From: CTSoil-075 sp042610375
GTDB lineage: Bacteria > Bacillota > Negativicutes > DSM-13327
DNA: 64,000 nt
Direction of reading: 5' to 3'
Assembly (NCBI RefSeq): GCF_042610375.1
Contig: NZ_JBGJZL010000016.1
Coordinates: forward strand, 15,898-79,897
Shown piece by piece: positions 26,689 through 35,803 of this stretch; positions within the stretch are counted from its first letter, which is position 1, and every line of letters starts with the position of its first letter. The notes beneath the pieces were generated by a model that was given only the letters and a program-made list of their open reading frames with translations, was not told where the DNA came from and ran no database searches. The translations under genes and the position numbers were made by a program.

Positions 26689-26958
26689 ATGTCTCAAAGA
26701 ATAAGTTTACAAGATGTGCTTCGGGACTATGGTGTGCCACTAGTGACGTTAGATGTTACGGCCTCAGAAGCAGAAAGTCATAAATTACGTGAGCATTTAA
26801 AAAAATTAGCTAAAGATAAGGAACAGGGTTATTTGGAAGTTAATTGTTCCTTCTTTATTGATATTCATGATATTGATCGTTATTTATTAGGTGAACTTCC
26901 TAATTTATCAGCCATTTATGCCTTTCCGGAAGATGTGAAAGTCCATAAGGAGGAATAG
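26689..26958 (+). CDS. Small conserved protein of unknown function
   Basis: 89 residues, soluble and acidic, starting SQRISLQDVLRDYGVPLV. The middle is helical and lysine-rich, followed by a beta-like stretch LEVNCSFFIDIHDIDRYLL. No signal peptide and no motif I recognise. AAAGGAGA lies close before the ATG, so expression is likely. The next gene starts six bases after the stop, indicating an operon with a secreted protein. Confidence 0.6.
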   Translation: MSQRISLQDVLRDYGVPLVTLDVTASEAESHKLREHLKKLAKDKEQGYLEVNCSFFIDIHDIDRYLLGELPNLSAIYAFPEDVKVHKEE

Positions 26959-26964
26959 TGGTTT

Positions 26965-27429
26965 ATGAAAAAAGTCATAGCTTTCACGCTGATGCTACTC
27001 ATGCTTGGAAGTACAGTGTGTTTAGCTGCTGTTAGTAGTTCGGGAGCGAAACCTTCTTCTAGTAGTAGTAGCAAACCGTCCACATCAACTCCTTCATTAA
27101 ATAAGCAAACAGCACCAGCGAATAATGCTGGAGAGTATAAACCTTCCGCACCAGCCAATAGTTATGGTGATAAGGCGCCAGAGAAACAAGTAGCGCCTAG
27201 TGTACAGCAGGGAACTCAGTCTCCATCGTCAACAAATAGCTTTTGGCGTAATGCCAGTATGTTTGGTGGTGGTATGCTTGCAGGTAGTCTGCTTGGCAAT
27301 CTATTTGGTTCAAGTCATATGGGTGGAGGATCATCTATATTCGGTATGCTCATGAATCTTATAATGATTGGTGGGGTCGTGCTCGGTATCCGCTATTTGT
27401 GGAATAAAAGTCGGAATAAAGATCGATGA
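26965..27429 (+). CDS. Exported Ser/Pro-rich low-complexity protein with C-terminal membrane segment
   Basis: 154 residues. A signal peptide (KKVIAFTLMLLMLGSTVCLA) is followed by a disordered Ser/Pro/Thr/Asn linker to about residue 90. A Gly/Met-rich hydrophobic segment (MFGGGMLAGSLLGNLFG) and a transmembrane stretch (MLMNLIMIGGVVLGIRYLW) come next, then a basic end KSRNKDR. This resembles the N-terminal half of Tim44-like exported proteins, but the Tim44 domain itself is missing. AAGGAGG lies inside the end of the previous gene. Function unknown. Confidence 0.65.
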   Translation: MKKVIAFTLMLLMLGSTVCLAAVSSSGAKPSSSSSSKPSTSTPSLNKQTAPANNAGEYKPSAPANSYGDKAPEKQVAPSVQQGTQSPSSTNSFWRNASMFGGGMLAGSLLGNLFGSSHMGGGSSIFGMLMNLIMIGGVVLGIRYLWNKSRNKDR

Positions 27430-27431
27430 AT

Positions 27432-27473
27432 AAGGGAAAACTTGGTTGAAATCAAGTTTTCCCTTATTTTTTT
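27432..27473 (+). terminator. Rho-independent terminator
   Basis: AAGGGAAAACTTG pairs with CAAGTTTTCCCTT (27432-27465), followed by ATTTTTTT. Confidence 0.85.
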
Positions 27474-27636
27474 GCAGTATGCTTAGGGCGATCGATCATC
27501 GTATAATCAGGACTTTAGATAGCTGTTCATTGATGTTATAATGAGAATATACTGTTAATTTTTATTATAAATTGATAGTGAAAGAGTTAATCCGTAATGA
27601 GCTGCTAAATCATAGTTGAGAAGGAAGTGGATTTTG

Positions 27637-28104
27637 GTGAATAAATTTATGGAAGTTGCTAACGAAGAAGCCTTTCATGGCATGACAAAGAATGAAGGGG
27701 GGCCTTTTGGTGCTGCTATTATTAAAGATGGCGTTATTATTGCCCAAGGCCATAATGAAGTTCTTAAGACAAATGATCCAACAGCACATGCTGAAGTGGT
27801 TGCCATTCGGAAAGCTGCAGCTTTATTAGGAAAATTTGATTTATCAGATTGTGAAATTTATTCCTCTTGTGAACCTTGCCCTATGTGTTTGTCAGCTATC
27901 TTTTGGTCTCGAATCAAAACGATACATTATGGTTGTACGAAGGAAGATGCTGCGAGGATCGGTTTTGATGATAATCTCATTTATGAATTTATAAAAAATC
28001 CTGAATTATATAGTGATTCTCTAAAGTTGATTCCTCAAGATCGTGAGGAATGCCTGAAGAGTTTTGAGTTATGGCGTACTAAAGAAGACAAAGTCGGTTA
28101 TTAA
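27637..28104 (+). CDS. Nucleoside/guanine deaminase (cytidine deaminase superfamily)
   Basis: 155 residues. The zinc site is readable: the catalytic AHAEVVAIRKA and PCPMCLSAIFWSRI (HAE plus PCxxC). It resembles guanine deaminases of the GuaD type, which convert guanine to xanthine, though tRNA adenosine deaminase relatives share the motifs. The C-terminal region with LIYEFIKNPELY and a final DREECLKSFELW suits GuaD. The start is ambiguous: GTG at 27637 (chosen) or TTG at 27634 follow AAGGAAGTGG, while TTG at 27616 precedes it. Confidence 0.8.
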   Translation: MNKFMEVANEEAFHGMTKNEGGPFGAAIIKDGVIIAQGHNEVLKTNDPTAHAEVVAIRKAAALLGKFDLSDCEIYSSCEPCPMCLSAIFWSRIKTIHYGCTKEDAARIGFDDNLIYEFIKNPELYSDSLKLIPQDREECLKSFELWRTKEDKVGY

Positions 28105-28109
28105 ATAAA

Positions 28110-28150
28110 AATAAACGCCCACATCTTGTGTGAAGATGTGGGCGTTTATT
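28110..28150. terminator. Bidirectional terminator between deaminase and tex
   Basis: A perfect 18-bp stem (28110-28127 with 28133-28150) with a 5-base loop and A/T-rich flanks on both sides. Confidence 0.85.
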
Positions 28151-28163
28151 ATAGTCATCTATT

Positions 28164-30335
28164 TTAGCGTGGTACCTGTTTCAAACTCAACGCGATACGG
28201 TTGCGCTGTTCATCAACGCTGAGAATCATGACATCGACAATATCGCCTACTGAAACGATATCGAGTGGATGGCGGAAGTTTTTGTGGCTGAGTTCTGAAC
28301 GATGGATAAGACCATTGATTTTGATACCAATATCGACGAAAGCACCAAAATCAATGACGTTGTGCACCGTGCCTTTTACAATCGCACCAGGTGTTAATTC
28401 TGATAATTTGACAATGTTTTTACGAGTCATTGGAGCAGGCATATCTTCCCGAGGATCACGACCAGGTTTGGCAAGAGCTGCTAAGATATCACGAAGGGTA
28501 GGTTCGCCAGCTTCGAGTTCGGTAGCCAAGAGAGCAACATTGGCTTCTTTAGCGGCTTCTTGGATAACTTGGAGCGTCTCTTTATCTTTAAGATCTTTAG
28601 GCGAAAAGCCTAGCTTATCTAAAACAGTAGAAGCAAGTTTGTAAGATTCAGGATGAACAGGTGTATTATCAAGAGGATTATCACCTTCTTTAATGCGTAA
28701 GAAACCAGCGCATTGGACAAAGGTAGCCTGTCCTAACCGAGGTACTTTTAGGAGTTGGGCTCGATTTTTAAAAGAGCCATTTTGATCGCGATAAGCGACA
28801 ATATTTTTAGCAACTGTTGCGTTAATACCTGAGACATGTTTTAAAAGTTCAATGGAAGCCGTATTGAGCTCTACACCGACATGATTTACGGCTGATTCTA
28901 CAACATTTGATAAGGTGCCGCTGAGTTCTTTTTGATTGACATCATGCTGGTATTGGCCAACGCCGATGGATTTGGGATCAATTTTGACTAGTTCGGCTAG
29001 AGGGTCTTGTACCCTGCGGGCAATGGATACTGCACCACGAAGTGTAACATCAAGGTCAGGCAATTCATCTTTTGCGAGTTTAGACGCTGAGTAGATGGAT
29101 GCTCCTGCTTCATTGGTAATGAGATAATGAACAGGCAGATTATGATTGCTAATGAGCTGGGCCGTAAATTCTTCCGTTTCATAGGAAGCGGTCCCGTTAC
29201 CAATAGCGATCAATGTCACGCCATGTTTTTTGATGGCTTCAAGAACTGTTTGGGCCGATTTCTCTTTTTGCCCTTCTCCCATAGTGACATAGATGACACC
29301 TGTCATCAAGACTGTGCCTGTAGGGCTTACTACTGTGGTTTTACAACCAGTACGATAGCCCGGATCAAGTCCCATGACCGTATGACCAGCAAAGGGTGGT
29401 TGAAGGAGTAATTGGCGAAGATTAAGTCCAAATACACGGATGGCTTGCTTTTCTGCATTTTCCGTTAGTAAGGAACGGATTTCTCGATCCAGTGCAGGTA
29501 ATAACAATCTCTTGTAACCATCTGTGATTGCAGCTAAAATACATTCGCTAAAAATAGATGCTCCCTTATTGATTTCGCGGTTAATCAGATCAATATTGGT
29601 TTCATGAGGAACGACAAGTTGGACTTTGAGCACATCCTTCGCTTGTCCCCGATTAATTGCCAAAATGCGATGAGAAGGGATACGATTTACAGGTTCTTTA
29701 TATTCTTTGTAGGTCAGGAATTCTTTCCCAGCATCTTCTGTGACTGCAAGCAACGTACTAATTTCAGCTGTTTGCCAAAGTTTCTTTCGCAGGAGAGCAC
29801 GAATATCAGCCCGCTCACTGATCATTTCTGCAATAATATCAGAAGCACCAGCAAGAGCTTCTTCAGGAGTGTTAATTTCTTTTTCTTCATTAATATAAGA
29901 GGCGGCAATATCTAGAGGAAGACCTTCTTTTAACTGTTGGGCAAGGATCATTTCAGCGAGGGGCTCTAAACCTTTTTCCCGTGCAATTTGTGCACGAGTA
30001 CGTTTTTTTTGTTTAAATGGTAGGTATAGGTCTTCTAAGTCTTGTAACTTCGTAGTTCCATTAATCGCGATTGTCAGCTCAGGTGTTAATTTGCCTTGCT
30101 CTTCAATCGTGGCAATAATATCTTCTTGGCGTTTGACTAAGTTGCGTAAATATTGAAGTCTTTCTTCCGTCGTACGAAGTTGCTCTTCATCAAGCTCACC
30201 TGTCACTTCTTTTCGGTAGCGAGCAATAAAAGGAACGGTATTTCCTTCGTCTAATAGCTTGATCGTAGCAATAACTTGTGGAACTTTTATTCCTAGCTCA
30301 CGAGCAATTAATGTAGTAATATCAGTATGTAACAT
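28164..30335 (-). CDS. tex: Tex-family RNA-binding transcription accessory protein
   Basis: 723 residues, the usual Tex length. Order: N-terminal helical HTH-like region (TVPFIARYRKEVTGELDEEQLR), a YqgF-like RNase H fold (MGLDPGYRTGCKTTVV, about residue 325), helix-hairpin-helix motifs (LKHVSGINATVAKNIVAYRD and LKVPRLGQATFVQCAGFLRI), and a C-terminal S1 RNA-binding domain (GAIVKGTVHNVIDFGAFVDI). It binds RNA and is involved in transcription. It is a single gene, convergent with the deaminase. Confidence 0.93.
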   Translation of the reverse strand: MLHTDITTLIARELGIKVPQVIATIKLLDEGNTVPFIARYRKEVTGELDEEQLRTTEERLQYLRNLVKRQEDIIATIEEQGKLTPELTIAINGTTKLQDLEDLYLPFKQKKRTRAQIAREKGLEPLAEMILAQQLKEGLPLDIAASYINEEKEINTPEEALAGASDIIAEMISERADIRALLRKKLWQTAEISTLLAVTEDAGKEFLTYKEYKEPVNRIPSHRILAINRGQAKDVLKVQLVVPHETNIDLINREINKGASIFSECILAAITDGYKRLLLPALDREIRSLLTENAEKQAIRVFGLNLRQLLLQPPFAGHTVMGLDPGYRTGCKTTVVSPTGTVLMTGVIYVTMGEGQKEKSAQTVLEAIKKHGVTLIAIGNGTASYETEEFTAQLISNHNLPVHYLITNEAGASIYSASKLAKDELPDLDVTLRGAVSIARRVQDPLAELVKIDPKSIGVGQYQHDVNQKELSGTLSNVVESAVNHVGVELNTASIELLKHVSGINATVAKNIVAYRDQNGSFKNRAQLLKVPRLGQATFVQCAGFLRIKEGDNPLDNTPVHPESYKLASTVLDKLGFSPKDLKDKETLQVIQEAAKEANVALLATELEAGEPTLRDILAALAKPGRDPREDMPAPMTRKNIVKLSELTPGAIVKGTVHNVIDFGAFVDIGIKINGLIHRSELSHKNFRHPLDIVSVGDIVDVMILSVDEQRNRIALSLKQVPR

Positions 30336-30552
30336 AATGCACCAACTTTATGATTTTTAGATAGTTTCTATATTATATCACAAAAAATACTTTATCATCT
30401 AAAGAAGACTTGAGTAAGGTAGAGTTTCAACGCATTTGATAAAATTTAGGAGATTATTAAATAAGAAATTCTGATGATATTGCTTGGTGCGTTCGTACAT
30501 GATATTATTTTTTTGGGTATTGTTTTATCCTATTGAGATGAGGTGACATGAT

Positions 30553-32259
30553 ATGATGTTTATCGATCATTATTTATTATGGAAAATGGTTGAACGTATG
30601 AGTGTTGCTGCTACACTCGCTTTTTTATTATCGCAATTTGCAATCTTTAGACGGATGATTTATCGTCAAGGAAGTTTAGGTGAACAGGCGGCCATTACCA
30701 TTGTATTTGGCTTAATTGGAATTTTGGGAACTTATTTTGGTATTCCCGTAGGTGATGCCTTAGCGAATTCCCGAGTGATTGGTGTGATGGCAGCAGGACT
30801 CATCGGTGGGCCGATGATGGGGGTATCAGCGGGGATTATTGCAGGAGGGCACCGCTATCTGCTAGGAGGTTTTACTGCATTTTCTTGTGGAATTTCCAAT
30901 GTATGTGAAGGTTTACTTGCAGGAATGGTCCATCGTTATTATCCAGAAAAATTAATTCCTTGGTGGATGGCATTAGCCGCTGGTATTGTGGGGGAAGTCA
31001 TGCAAATGGGAATTATTTTGCTAACGGCTCGTCCTTATGATTTAGCACGAGAATTGGTCGATGCCATTGCCCTTCCTATGATTGTGGTGAATTCTCTTGG
31101 GGTTGCGATTTTTATGTTGATTATTAAAACAGCGATGTATACTCAAGAGCAAGTGGGAGCTGAACAATCTCACAAAGCACTTGATATTGCGACAAAAACC
31201 TTACCATATCTTAGACATGGGCTTGATCGTAAATCGGCTCAGGCTACAGCGAAAATTATTTTTGATGCAGGTGGGTATGAGGCCGTTGCTATTACCGATA
31301 GCAATCAGGTTCTTGCTTTCGTAGGCGTTGAATCCGCTCATCATTCTCCGGATACCTTAGGGCTTACAAGTTCTACACGGCAAGTACTCGGGAGTGGAGA
31401 GATGTACATTGCCCAAAGTCCGATTGGAATTGGTTGCGCTTGTGTGAATTGCAAATTAGCCAGTGGAATCGTTGTACCCTTGAAGAGAGCCAATCATGTG
31501 ATTGGTACTCTCAAACTCTATTATACGCGGACAAATGCAGTTGGACAGGCCGATAAAGTATTTGCTTCTGGTGTTGCTCATTTATTTTCCACCCAATTGG
31601 AATTGACCGAAATTGACAGGCAAGCAAAACTAGTTGTGCGGGCCGAGCTTAAAGCTCTCTATGCCCAAATTAACCCACATTTTCTTTTTAATACGCTTAA
31701 TACCATTACATCCTTAGTTCGTACTAAACCAGATCTTGCTAGAGAATTATTGATTAAGCTAGGGGCAATGTTTCGCTATACCTTGCATAAGACAGGGCGC
31801 ATTATTACTTTGAATGAAGAGTTAGAGCAAGTAAGGGCTTATTTGATGATTGAACAAGCACGGCATGGTGAAAAATTATTAATCGAAGAAGAGATTTCTC
31901 CTGCCCTTGAGAAATGTAGAATTCCCTTTTTGACCATTCAACCTTTAGTGGAAAATGCTATTAAACATGGATTACAGCCTAAAGAAAATGGCGGTCGTAT
32001 TATCATCAGTGCAACAGAAGTCGATGAAGATATGATTATCAATATTATCGATGATGGTGTTGGTATGGATGTAGGAGGACGATGCCCTCTCACGGCACCA
32101 GCACCGGAATGCATTGGTTTATCAAATGTTCATGAACGATTGCGTGGGCAATATGGAGCAGGATATGGTTTGTCCATTGCAAGTGTGATGGGGCGTGGTA
32201 CGACAGTCACATTGCGGATACCTAAAAAAATGGTTGATGAGGGGGACGAGTGTGCTTAG
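30553..32259 (+). CDS. LytS-type sensor histidine kinase (BtsS/YpdA-like)
   Basis: 568 residues. Six or so N-terminal membrane segments form the 5TM-LYT receptor domain (about residues 10-190). A GAF domain follows (about 210-350), with a CACVNCKLASGIVVPL cysteine cluster, and then the HisKA_7 kinase with the phosphoacceptor H in LYAQINPHFLFNTLNTI. The ATPase N-box reads PLVENAIKHGL and the G-box DDGVGMD. LytS-family kinases with this layout sense pyruvate or related signals. It overlaps its regulator by eight bases and is followed by a CstA-type transporter, the BtsSR-BtsT arrangement. Confidence 0.9.
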   Translation: MMFIDHYLLWKMVERMSVAATLAFLLSQFAIFRRMIYRQGSLGEQAAITIVFGLIGILGTYFGIPVGDALANSRVIGVMAAGLIGGPMMGVSAGIIAGGHRYLLGGFTAFSCGISNVCEGLLAGMVHRYYPEKLIPWWMALAAGIVGEVMQMGIILLTARPYDLARELVDAIALPMIVVNSLGVAIFMLIIKTAMYTQEQVGAEQSHKALDIATKTLPYLRHGLDRKSAQATAKIIFDAGGYEAVAITDSNQVLAFVGVESAHHSPDTLGLTSSTRQVLGSGEMYIAQSPIGIGCACVNCKLASGIVVPLKRANHVIGTLKLYYTRTNAVGQADKVFASGVAHLFSTQLELTEIDRQAKLVVRAELKALYAQINPHFLFNTLNTITSLVRTKPDLARELLIKLGAMFRYTLHKTGRIITLNEELEQVRAYLMIEQARHGEKLLIEEEISPALEKCRIPFLTIQPLVENAIKHGLQPKENGGRIIISATEVDEDMIINIIDDGVGMDVGGRCPLTAPAPECIGLSNVHERLRGQYGAGYGLSIASVMGRGTTVTLRIPKKMVDEGDECA

Positions 32260-33010
32260 GATTTTGAGTGTTGATGATGAAAGTCCAGCCCGAGATGAAC
32301 TTAAATATCTGTTGTCTTTGGAAAATGAAGTGGAAGTCATCGGGGAAGCCGATAGCGGCGCAGCTGCCATTACCATGGCAGCTCAGCTAAAACCAAATGT
32401 TATTTTCCTCGATGTACAAATGCGTGGTATGAATGGTTTGGAGACGGCTTCTGTTTTACGTACTGTTGTTCCCGAAACGTTGATTGTTTTTGCGACAGCC
32501 TATGATGAATATGCTGTGAGGGCGTTTGAAGTGGGAGCTGTGGATTATATTTTAAAACCTTTTGAAAGCCACCGTATTCACACCACTGTGGAACGACTCA
32601 AAAATTACCACCCTGATGAGTGGTTAGAAGCCGTTGGGCGCATCGATACTGCCTTAAGTAAAACAAAAATTATTATAAAAAAACTACCATTAGAAAAAAA
32701 CGGGAAAATCATTATGGTTCATTATCAGGATCTTATTTATGCCTATACACAAAAAGGACTTGTCAATGTGGTGACGATGGTAGGCGAGTTTGTTTATGGG
32801 GGGACATTAACGGATCTAGAAGTGAGACTTGCTCATACCAATTTGGTGCGAGTGCATAAAAGTTATATTGTTAATATGGATAGAGTTAAGGAAGTAGTTC
32901 CTTGGTTTAAGGGGACATACTGGCTAAAAGTTGAAGGTGATCATGAAGCAGAAATTCCAGTCAGTAAAAGTCAGATCAAAGAGATCAAAGAAATGTTAGG
33001 TTTGAAATAA
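32252..33010 (+). CDS. LytTR-type response regulator (BtsR/YpdB-like)
   Basis: 252 residues. The receiver domain has DDE near residue 8, the phosphoacceptor Asp in IFLDVQMRGMNGLE (about 55), and the K in DYILKPF. A LytTR DNA-binding domain occupies the C-terminal 100 residues (LVRVHKSYIVNMDRV is characteristic). The GTG start at 32252 lies within the end of the kinase gene after GAGGGGG. It should bind paired direct repeats about 21 bases apart; such a pair lies 88-118 bases before the following cstA. Confidence 0.9.
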   Translation: MLRILSVDDESPARDELKYLLSLENEVEVIGEADSGAAAITMAAQLKPNVIFLDVQMRGMNGLETASVLRTVVPETLIVFATAYDEYAVRAFEVGAVDYILKPFESHRIHTTVERLKNYHPDEWLEAVGRIDTALSKTKIIIKKLPLEKNGKIIMVHYQDLIYAYTQKGLVNVVTMVGEFVYGGTLTDLEVRLAHTNLVRVHKSYIVNMDRVKEVVPWFKGTYWLKVEGDHEAEIPVSKSQIKEIKEMLGLK

Positions 33011-33041
33011 TAGGCAAAGTGATAAGCTTTGCCTATTTTCT
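33009..33041 (+). terminator. Terminator between regulator and cstA
   Basis: AATAGGCAAAG (33009-33019) pairs with CTTTGCCTATT (33027-33037), followed by TTC. Confidence 0.7.
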
Positions 33042-33051
33042 ATTGACCCTC

Positions 33052-33083
33052 TAATTGTTTCCAATCAGGTGTTAATTTGTTCT
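33052..33083 (+). promoter_or_regulatory. Candidate LytTR operator upstream of cstA
   Basis: TAATTGTTTCC at 33052 and TAATTTGTTCT at 33073 form an imperfect direct repeat with exactly 21 bases start to start, the usual LytTR spacing, just downstream of the regulator gene. Confidence 0.5.
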
Positions 33084-33169
33084 ATTGATACGATTGTACT
33101 ATCTAGAAAGACAAAAGGCATGTATGATTCATTTAAAGATTCAGTTTATTTTATAAAGGGGGATTTTTT

Positions 33170-34963
33170 ATGAATGCTATTTATTTAGTTATTGTAGCGG
33201 CCTTAGTGCTGACGTTGGCGTACCGCTTTTATGGCGCGTTTATGGCGACGAAAGTATTGGTTCTTGATTCTAACCGAGTGACTCCAGCCGTGCGTATGAA
33301 TGATGGTCATGATTATGTGCCCACCAATAAATGGGTAACGTTTGGTCATCACTTTGCAGCCATTGCTGGTGCAGGTCCACTCGTTGGTCCGGTGCTTGCA
33401 GCCCAATTTGGTTATTTACCAGGCACTATTTGGTTGTTAGTAGGGGCTGTGGTTGCTGGGGCAGTCCATGATATGGTCATTTTATTTGCTTCTGTCCGAT
33501 ATGATGGTTTATCCATTGCTGAAATTGCAAAAAAAGAAATTAGTAAAGCGTCTGGCATAGCTACAAGCGTTGCGGTATTATTTATCTTAATTATTACAAT
33601 GGCTGGACTTGCCATTGCTGTTGTCAATGCTTTGTATGATAGCCCATGGGGAACCTTTACTGTTGGTGTAACAATTCCTATTGCGATTTTTATTGGACTT
33701 TATTTACGGTATTTACGTCCAGGACAAATTGGCGAAGGTACTGTGATTGGTGTATCTTTAGTATTACTTGGTGTATTCGTTGGTCCTATGGTTCAGAATT
33801 CTTGGATTGCACCTTATTTTACTTTTAGTAAAGGGCAAATATCAGTAATGATGGCCGTTTATGGTTTCGTTGCTGCAGCTCTTCCTGTATGGCTACTTTT
33901 AGCACCTCGTGATTATTTAAGTACTTATATGAAAATTGGTACCATTTTAGCCTTGGCTTTAGGTATTTTGATTGTACAACCTGAAATCCAAATGCCAGCG
34001 TTCACTTCCTTTATTAGTGGTGGTGGTCCGATTATTCCAGGTCCTGCATGGCCATTTTTATTCATTACAATTGCTTGTGGTGCGATTTCAGGCTTTCATG
34101 CTCTGATTGCCACAGGTACAACGTCTAAAATGTTAACGAATGAAGCTGAAATACGTGCCGTTGGTTTTGGCGGTATGTTAGTCGAGTCCTTTGTAGCCTT
34201 AATGGCTTTGATTGCGGCTACAAGTTTATTCCCAGGAGATTATTTTGCGATCAATACAACTCCGGCAGTGTTTGCAACTCTCAATATGCAAACTCTTGAT
34301 TTGAACAGTCTTTCTAGTATGGTTGGTGAAAATGTTGCTGGACGCCCAGGTGGTGCTGTATCCCTTGCTGTAGGGATGGCTTATATTTTTGCTAAGATTC
34401 CTGGTCTTGAGCATCTCATGTCCTTTTGGTATCATTTCTGCATTATGTTTGAAGCCTTATTTATTCTTACAACCATTGATGCAGGTACACGTGTTGGACG
34501 TTATTTGATTCAGGAACTTGGTGGCATGGTGTATCAACCATTAAAAGATCCTCACTGGATGCCTGGTTTGGTTGGCGCTAGTGCTCTCATGTCCTTCTCT
34601 TGGGGTTATCTAGTATATGGTGGATCCATATCGACGATTTGGCCATTATTTGGTGTAGCAAATCAACTCCTTGCTAGTATGTCCCTTGCGATTGGTACAA
34701 CCATGTTATTTAGAATGGGTAAAGGTCGTTATGCTTGGACTACGATTACTCCTATGAGTTTCTTGGCAGTCACGACTGTAGCGGCAGGTTATCTTAATAT
34801 CACAACAAACTACTTGCCTAAAAATAATTATCTGCTGGCAGGCGCTAGCGCGGTTATGATTGTATTAGTTGTATTTGTTATCAGTGATGCAGTGCGTACT
34901 TGGTTACGTATTAGCGCTGAACAAAAGGCAAATAGTTCACCAATTAAAACTAAAGTTGGTTAA
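33170..34963 (+). CDS. cstA: CstA-family carbon starvation/pyruvate transporter
   Basis: 597 residues and about 16 hydrophobic segments. The family signatures are VPTNKWVTFGHHFAAIAGAG (about residues 45-64), PGTIWLLVGAVVAGAVHDM, ACGAISGFHALIATGTTSKM and TTIDAGTRVGRYLIQE. CstA and BtsT import pyruvate and peptides by proton symport in enterobacteria. Placement after a LytS/LytTR pair suggests a pyruvate-responsive uptake system. GGGGG precedes the ATG. Confidence 0.88.
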   Translation: MNAIYLVIVAALVLTLAYRFYGAFMATKVLVLDSNRVTPAVRMNDGHDYVPTNKWVTFGHHFAAIAGAGPLVGPVLAAQFGYLPGTIWLLVGAVVAGAVHDMVILFASVRYDGLSIAEIAKKEISKASGIATSVAVLFILIITMAGLAIAVVNALYDSPWGTFTVGVTIPIAIFIGLYLRYLRPGQIGEGTVIGVSLVLLGVFVGPMVQNSWIAPYFTFSKGQISVMMAVYGFVAAALPVWLLLAPRDYLSTYMKIGTILALALGILIVQPEIQMPAFTSFISGGGPIIPGPAWPFLFITIACGAISGFHALIATGTTSKMLTNEAEIRAVGFGGMLVESFVALMALIAATSLFPGDYFAINTTPAVFATLNMQTLDLNSLSSMVGENVAGRPGGAVSLAVGMAYIFAKIPGLEHLMSFWYHFCIMFEALFILTTIDAGTRVGRYLIQELGGMVYQPLKDPHWMPGLVGASALMSFSWGYLVYGGSISTIWPLFGVANQLLASMSLAIGTTMLFRMGKGRYAWTTITPMSFLAVTTVAAGYLNITTNYLPKNNYLLAGASAVMIVLVVFVISDAVRTWLRISAEQKANSSPIKTKVG

Positions 34964-34974
34964 GTAAATTTTGG

Positions 34975-35007
34975 AAACCGTCTGATTCTATCAGACGGTT
35001 TTTTTTA
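34975..35007 (+). terminator. Terminator after cstA
   Basis: AAACCGTCTGA pairs with TCAGACGGTTT (34975-35001) around TTCTA, followed by TTTTT. Confidence 0.85.
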
Positions 35008-35037
35008 TGCGCAAAAAGTTGTACATAAGATTTTTAT

Positions 35038-35055
35038 ATCTAGTGAATACTAGAT
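35038..35055. promoter_or_regulatory. Small inverted repeat before the coat gene pair
   Basis: ATCTAGT-GAAT-ACTAGAT is a perfect 7-bp inverted repeat about 40 bases before the coat-associated gene. It may be an operator or a leader hairpin. Confidence 0.35.
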
Positions 35056-35095
35056 TAGGCGTGAACAAAGCAAAATATTGAGAGGAGGTATTTGA

Positions 35096-35293
35096 ATGTT
35101 ATCTTCAAAAGAATTGATGCAACTCGAGGATATTTTAGGTATGGAACAGACTACGATTAATGCATTGAATAATTTTGCTAGCACAATCCAATGCAATCAA
35201 AGCAAACAATTATTTCAACAAATGGCTCAAAAAAATCAACAACATTTTCAAACGTTGAGTAAACATTTAAATGCAGGGCAAACATTACAATAA
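35096..35293 (+). CDS. Small Gln-rich protein, probably spore-coat associated
   Basis: 65 residues, helical, rich in Gln and Asn (NQSKQLFQQMAQKNQQHFQTL). It resembles the short companion genes often placed before CotF-like coat proteins in sporulating Firmicutes and Negativicutes. GAGAGGAGG gives a strong ribosome-binding site. It is 20 bases before the CotF gene and almost certainly in one transcript with it. No named motif is recognised in the protein itself. Confidence 0.65.
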   Translation: MLSSKELMQLEDILGMEQTTINALNNFASTIQCNQSKQLFQQMAQKNQQHFQTLSKHLNAGQTLQ

Positions 35294-35313
35294 TAATGAA
35301 ATGAGGTGATTTT

Positions 35314-35640
35314 ATGGCACAAGTCAATCAACAAAGTCAAAAACCAGGTCAACAAGGGCAAAGAATGCAAAGTGGACAAGGTACACAATTTGCTGATAAA
35401 GATATTCTTCAGCTTGCATTAAATGAAAGTAAGCATACTGCTGAAGCCCTTAATTCCTTTATTTTAGAATCTACCAATGAACAACTTAGACGTGACTACA
35501 TGACTGTTCTTGGTGATGTTTATAATCAACAGAAGCAAGTCTTTGATTTAATGCAGCAAAAAGGGTTTTATAGTGTAGAAAATGCTACAGCTCAACAAAT
35601 TAGCCAAGTGCAAAGTAAATTTAGTGGTCAATTACAATAA
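35314..35640 (+). CDS. CotF-family spore coat protein
   Basis: 108 residues. A low-complexity Gln/Gly N-terminus (QQSQKPGQQGQRMQSGQG) precedes a CotF domain: DKDILQLALNESKHTAEALN, then REDYM-like RRDYMTVLGDVYNQQKQVFDLM and the terminal GFYSVENATAQQI. CotF proteins are incorporated in the inner spore coat. This supports the view that the organism sporulates. GAGGTGA precedes the ATG. The stop codon is overlapped by an exceptionally long hairpin. Confidence 0.82.
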   Translation: MAQVNQQSQKPGQQGQRMQSGQGTQFADKDILQLALNESKHTAEALNSFILESTNEQLRRDYMTVLGDVYNQQKQVFDLMQQKGFYSVENATAQQISQVQSKFSGQLQ

Positions 35641-35705
35641 ACCTTAGTATAATTAATCAGTCCTGTGAAAATACTTCACAGGACTGATTAATTATACTAA
35701 GGTTT
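35639..35705. terminator. Exceptionally long perfect hairpin after cotF
   Basis: The arms 35639-35669 and 35675-35705 are 31 bases each and perfectly complementary, with a 5-base loop (AATAC). The stem is AT-rich and begins inside the cotF stop codon. It likely terminates cotF and isolates the downstream promoter (TTGACA at 35709). Confidence 0.7.
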
Positions 35706-35708
35706 CTA

Positions 35709-35761
35709 TTGACAATACTTTTTCATCTATATTAGAATAGAGATATAATTATTCAATAATT
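35709..35761 (+). promoter_or_regulatory. Promoter and 7-1-7 Fur/PerR-type box of the Fur-family gene
   Basis: TTGACA at 35709-35714 and TAGAAT at 35733-35738 form an 18-spaced promoter. AATTATTCAATAATT at 35747-35761 is a perfect 7-1-7 inverted repeat of the Fur/PerR box type near the predicted start of transcription, suggesting autorepression. Confidence 0.6.
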
Positions 35762-35803
35762 GTTTTCTAATAGTAATGAATTTAATAGATAGGCGGTGAG
35801 TAT

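Noticed and set aside
26916..27158. Minus-strand open frame over the Ser-rich exported protein gene
   Set aside because: Low-complexity codon artefact opposite a gene with signal peptide and ribosome-binding site.
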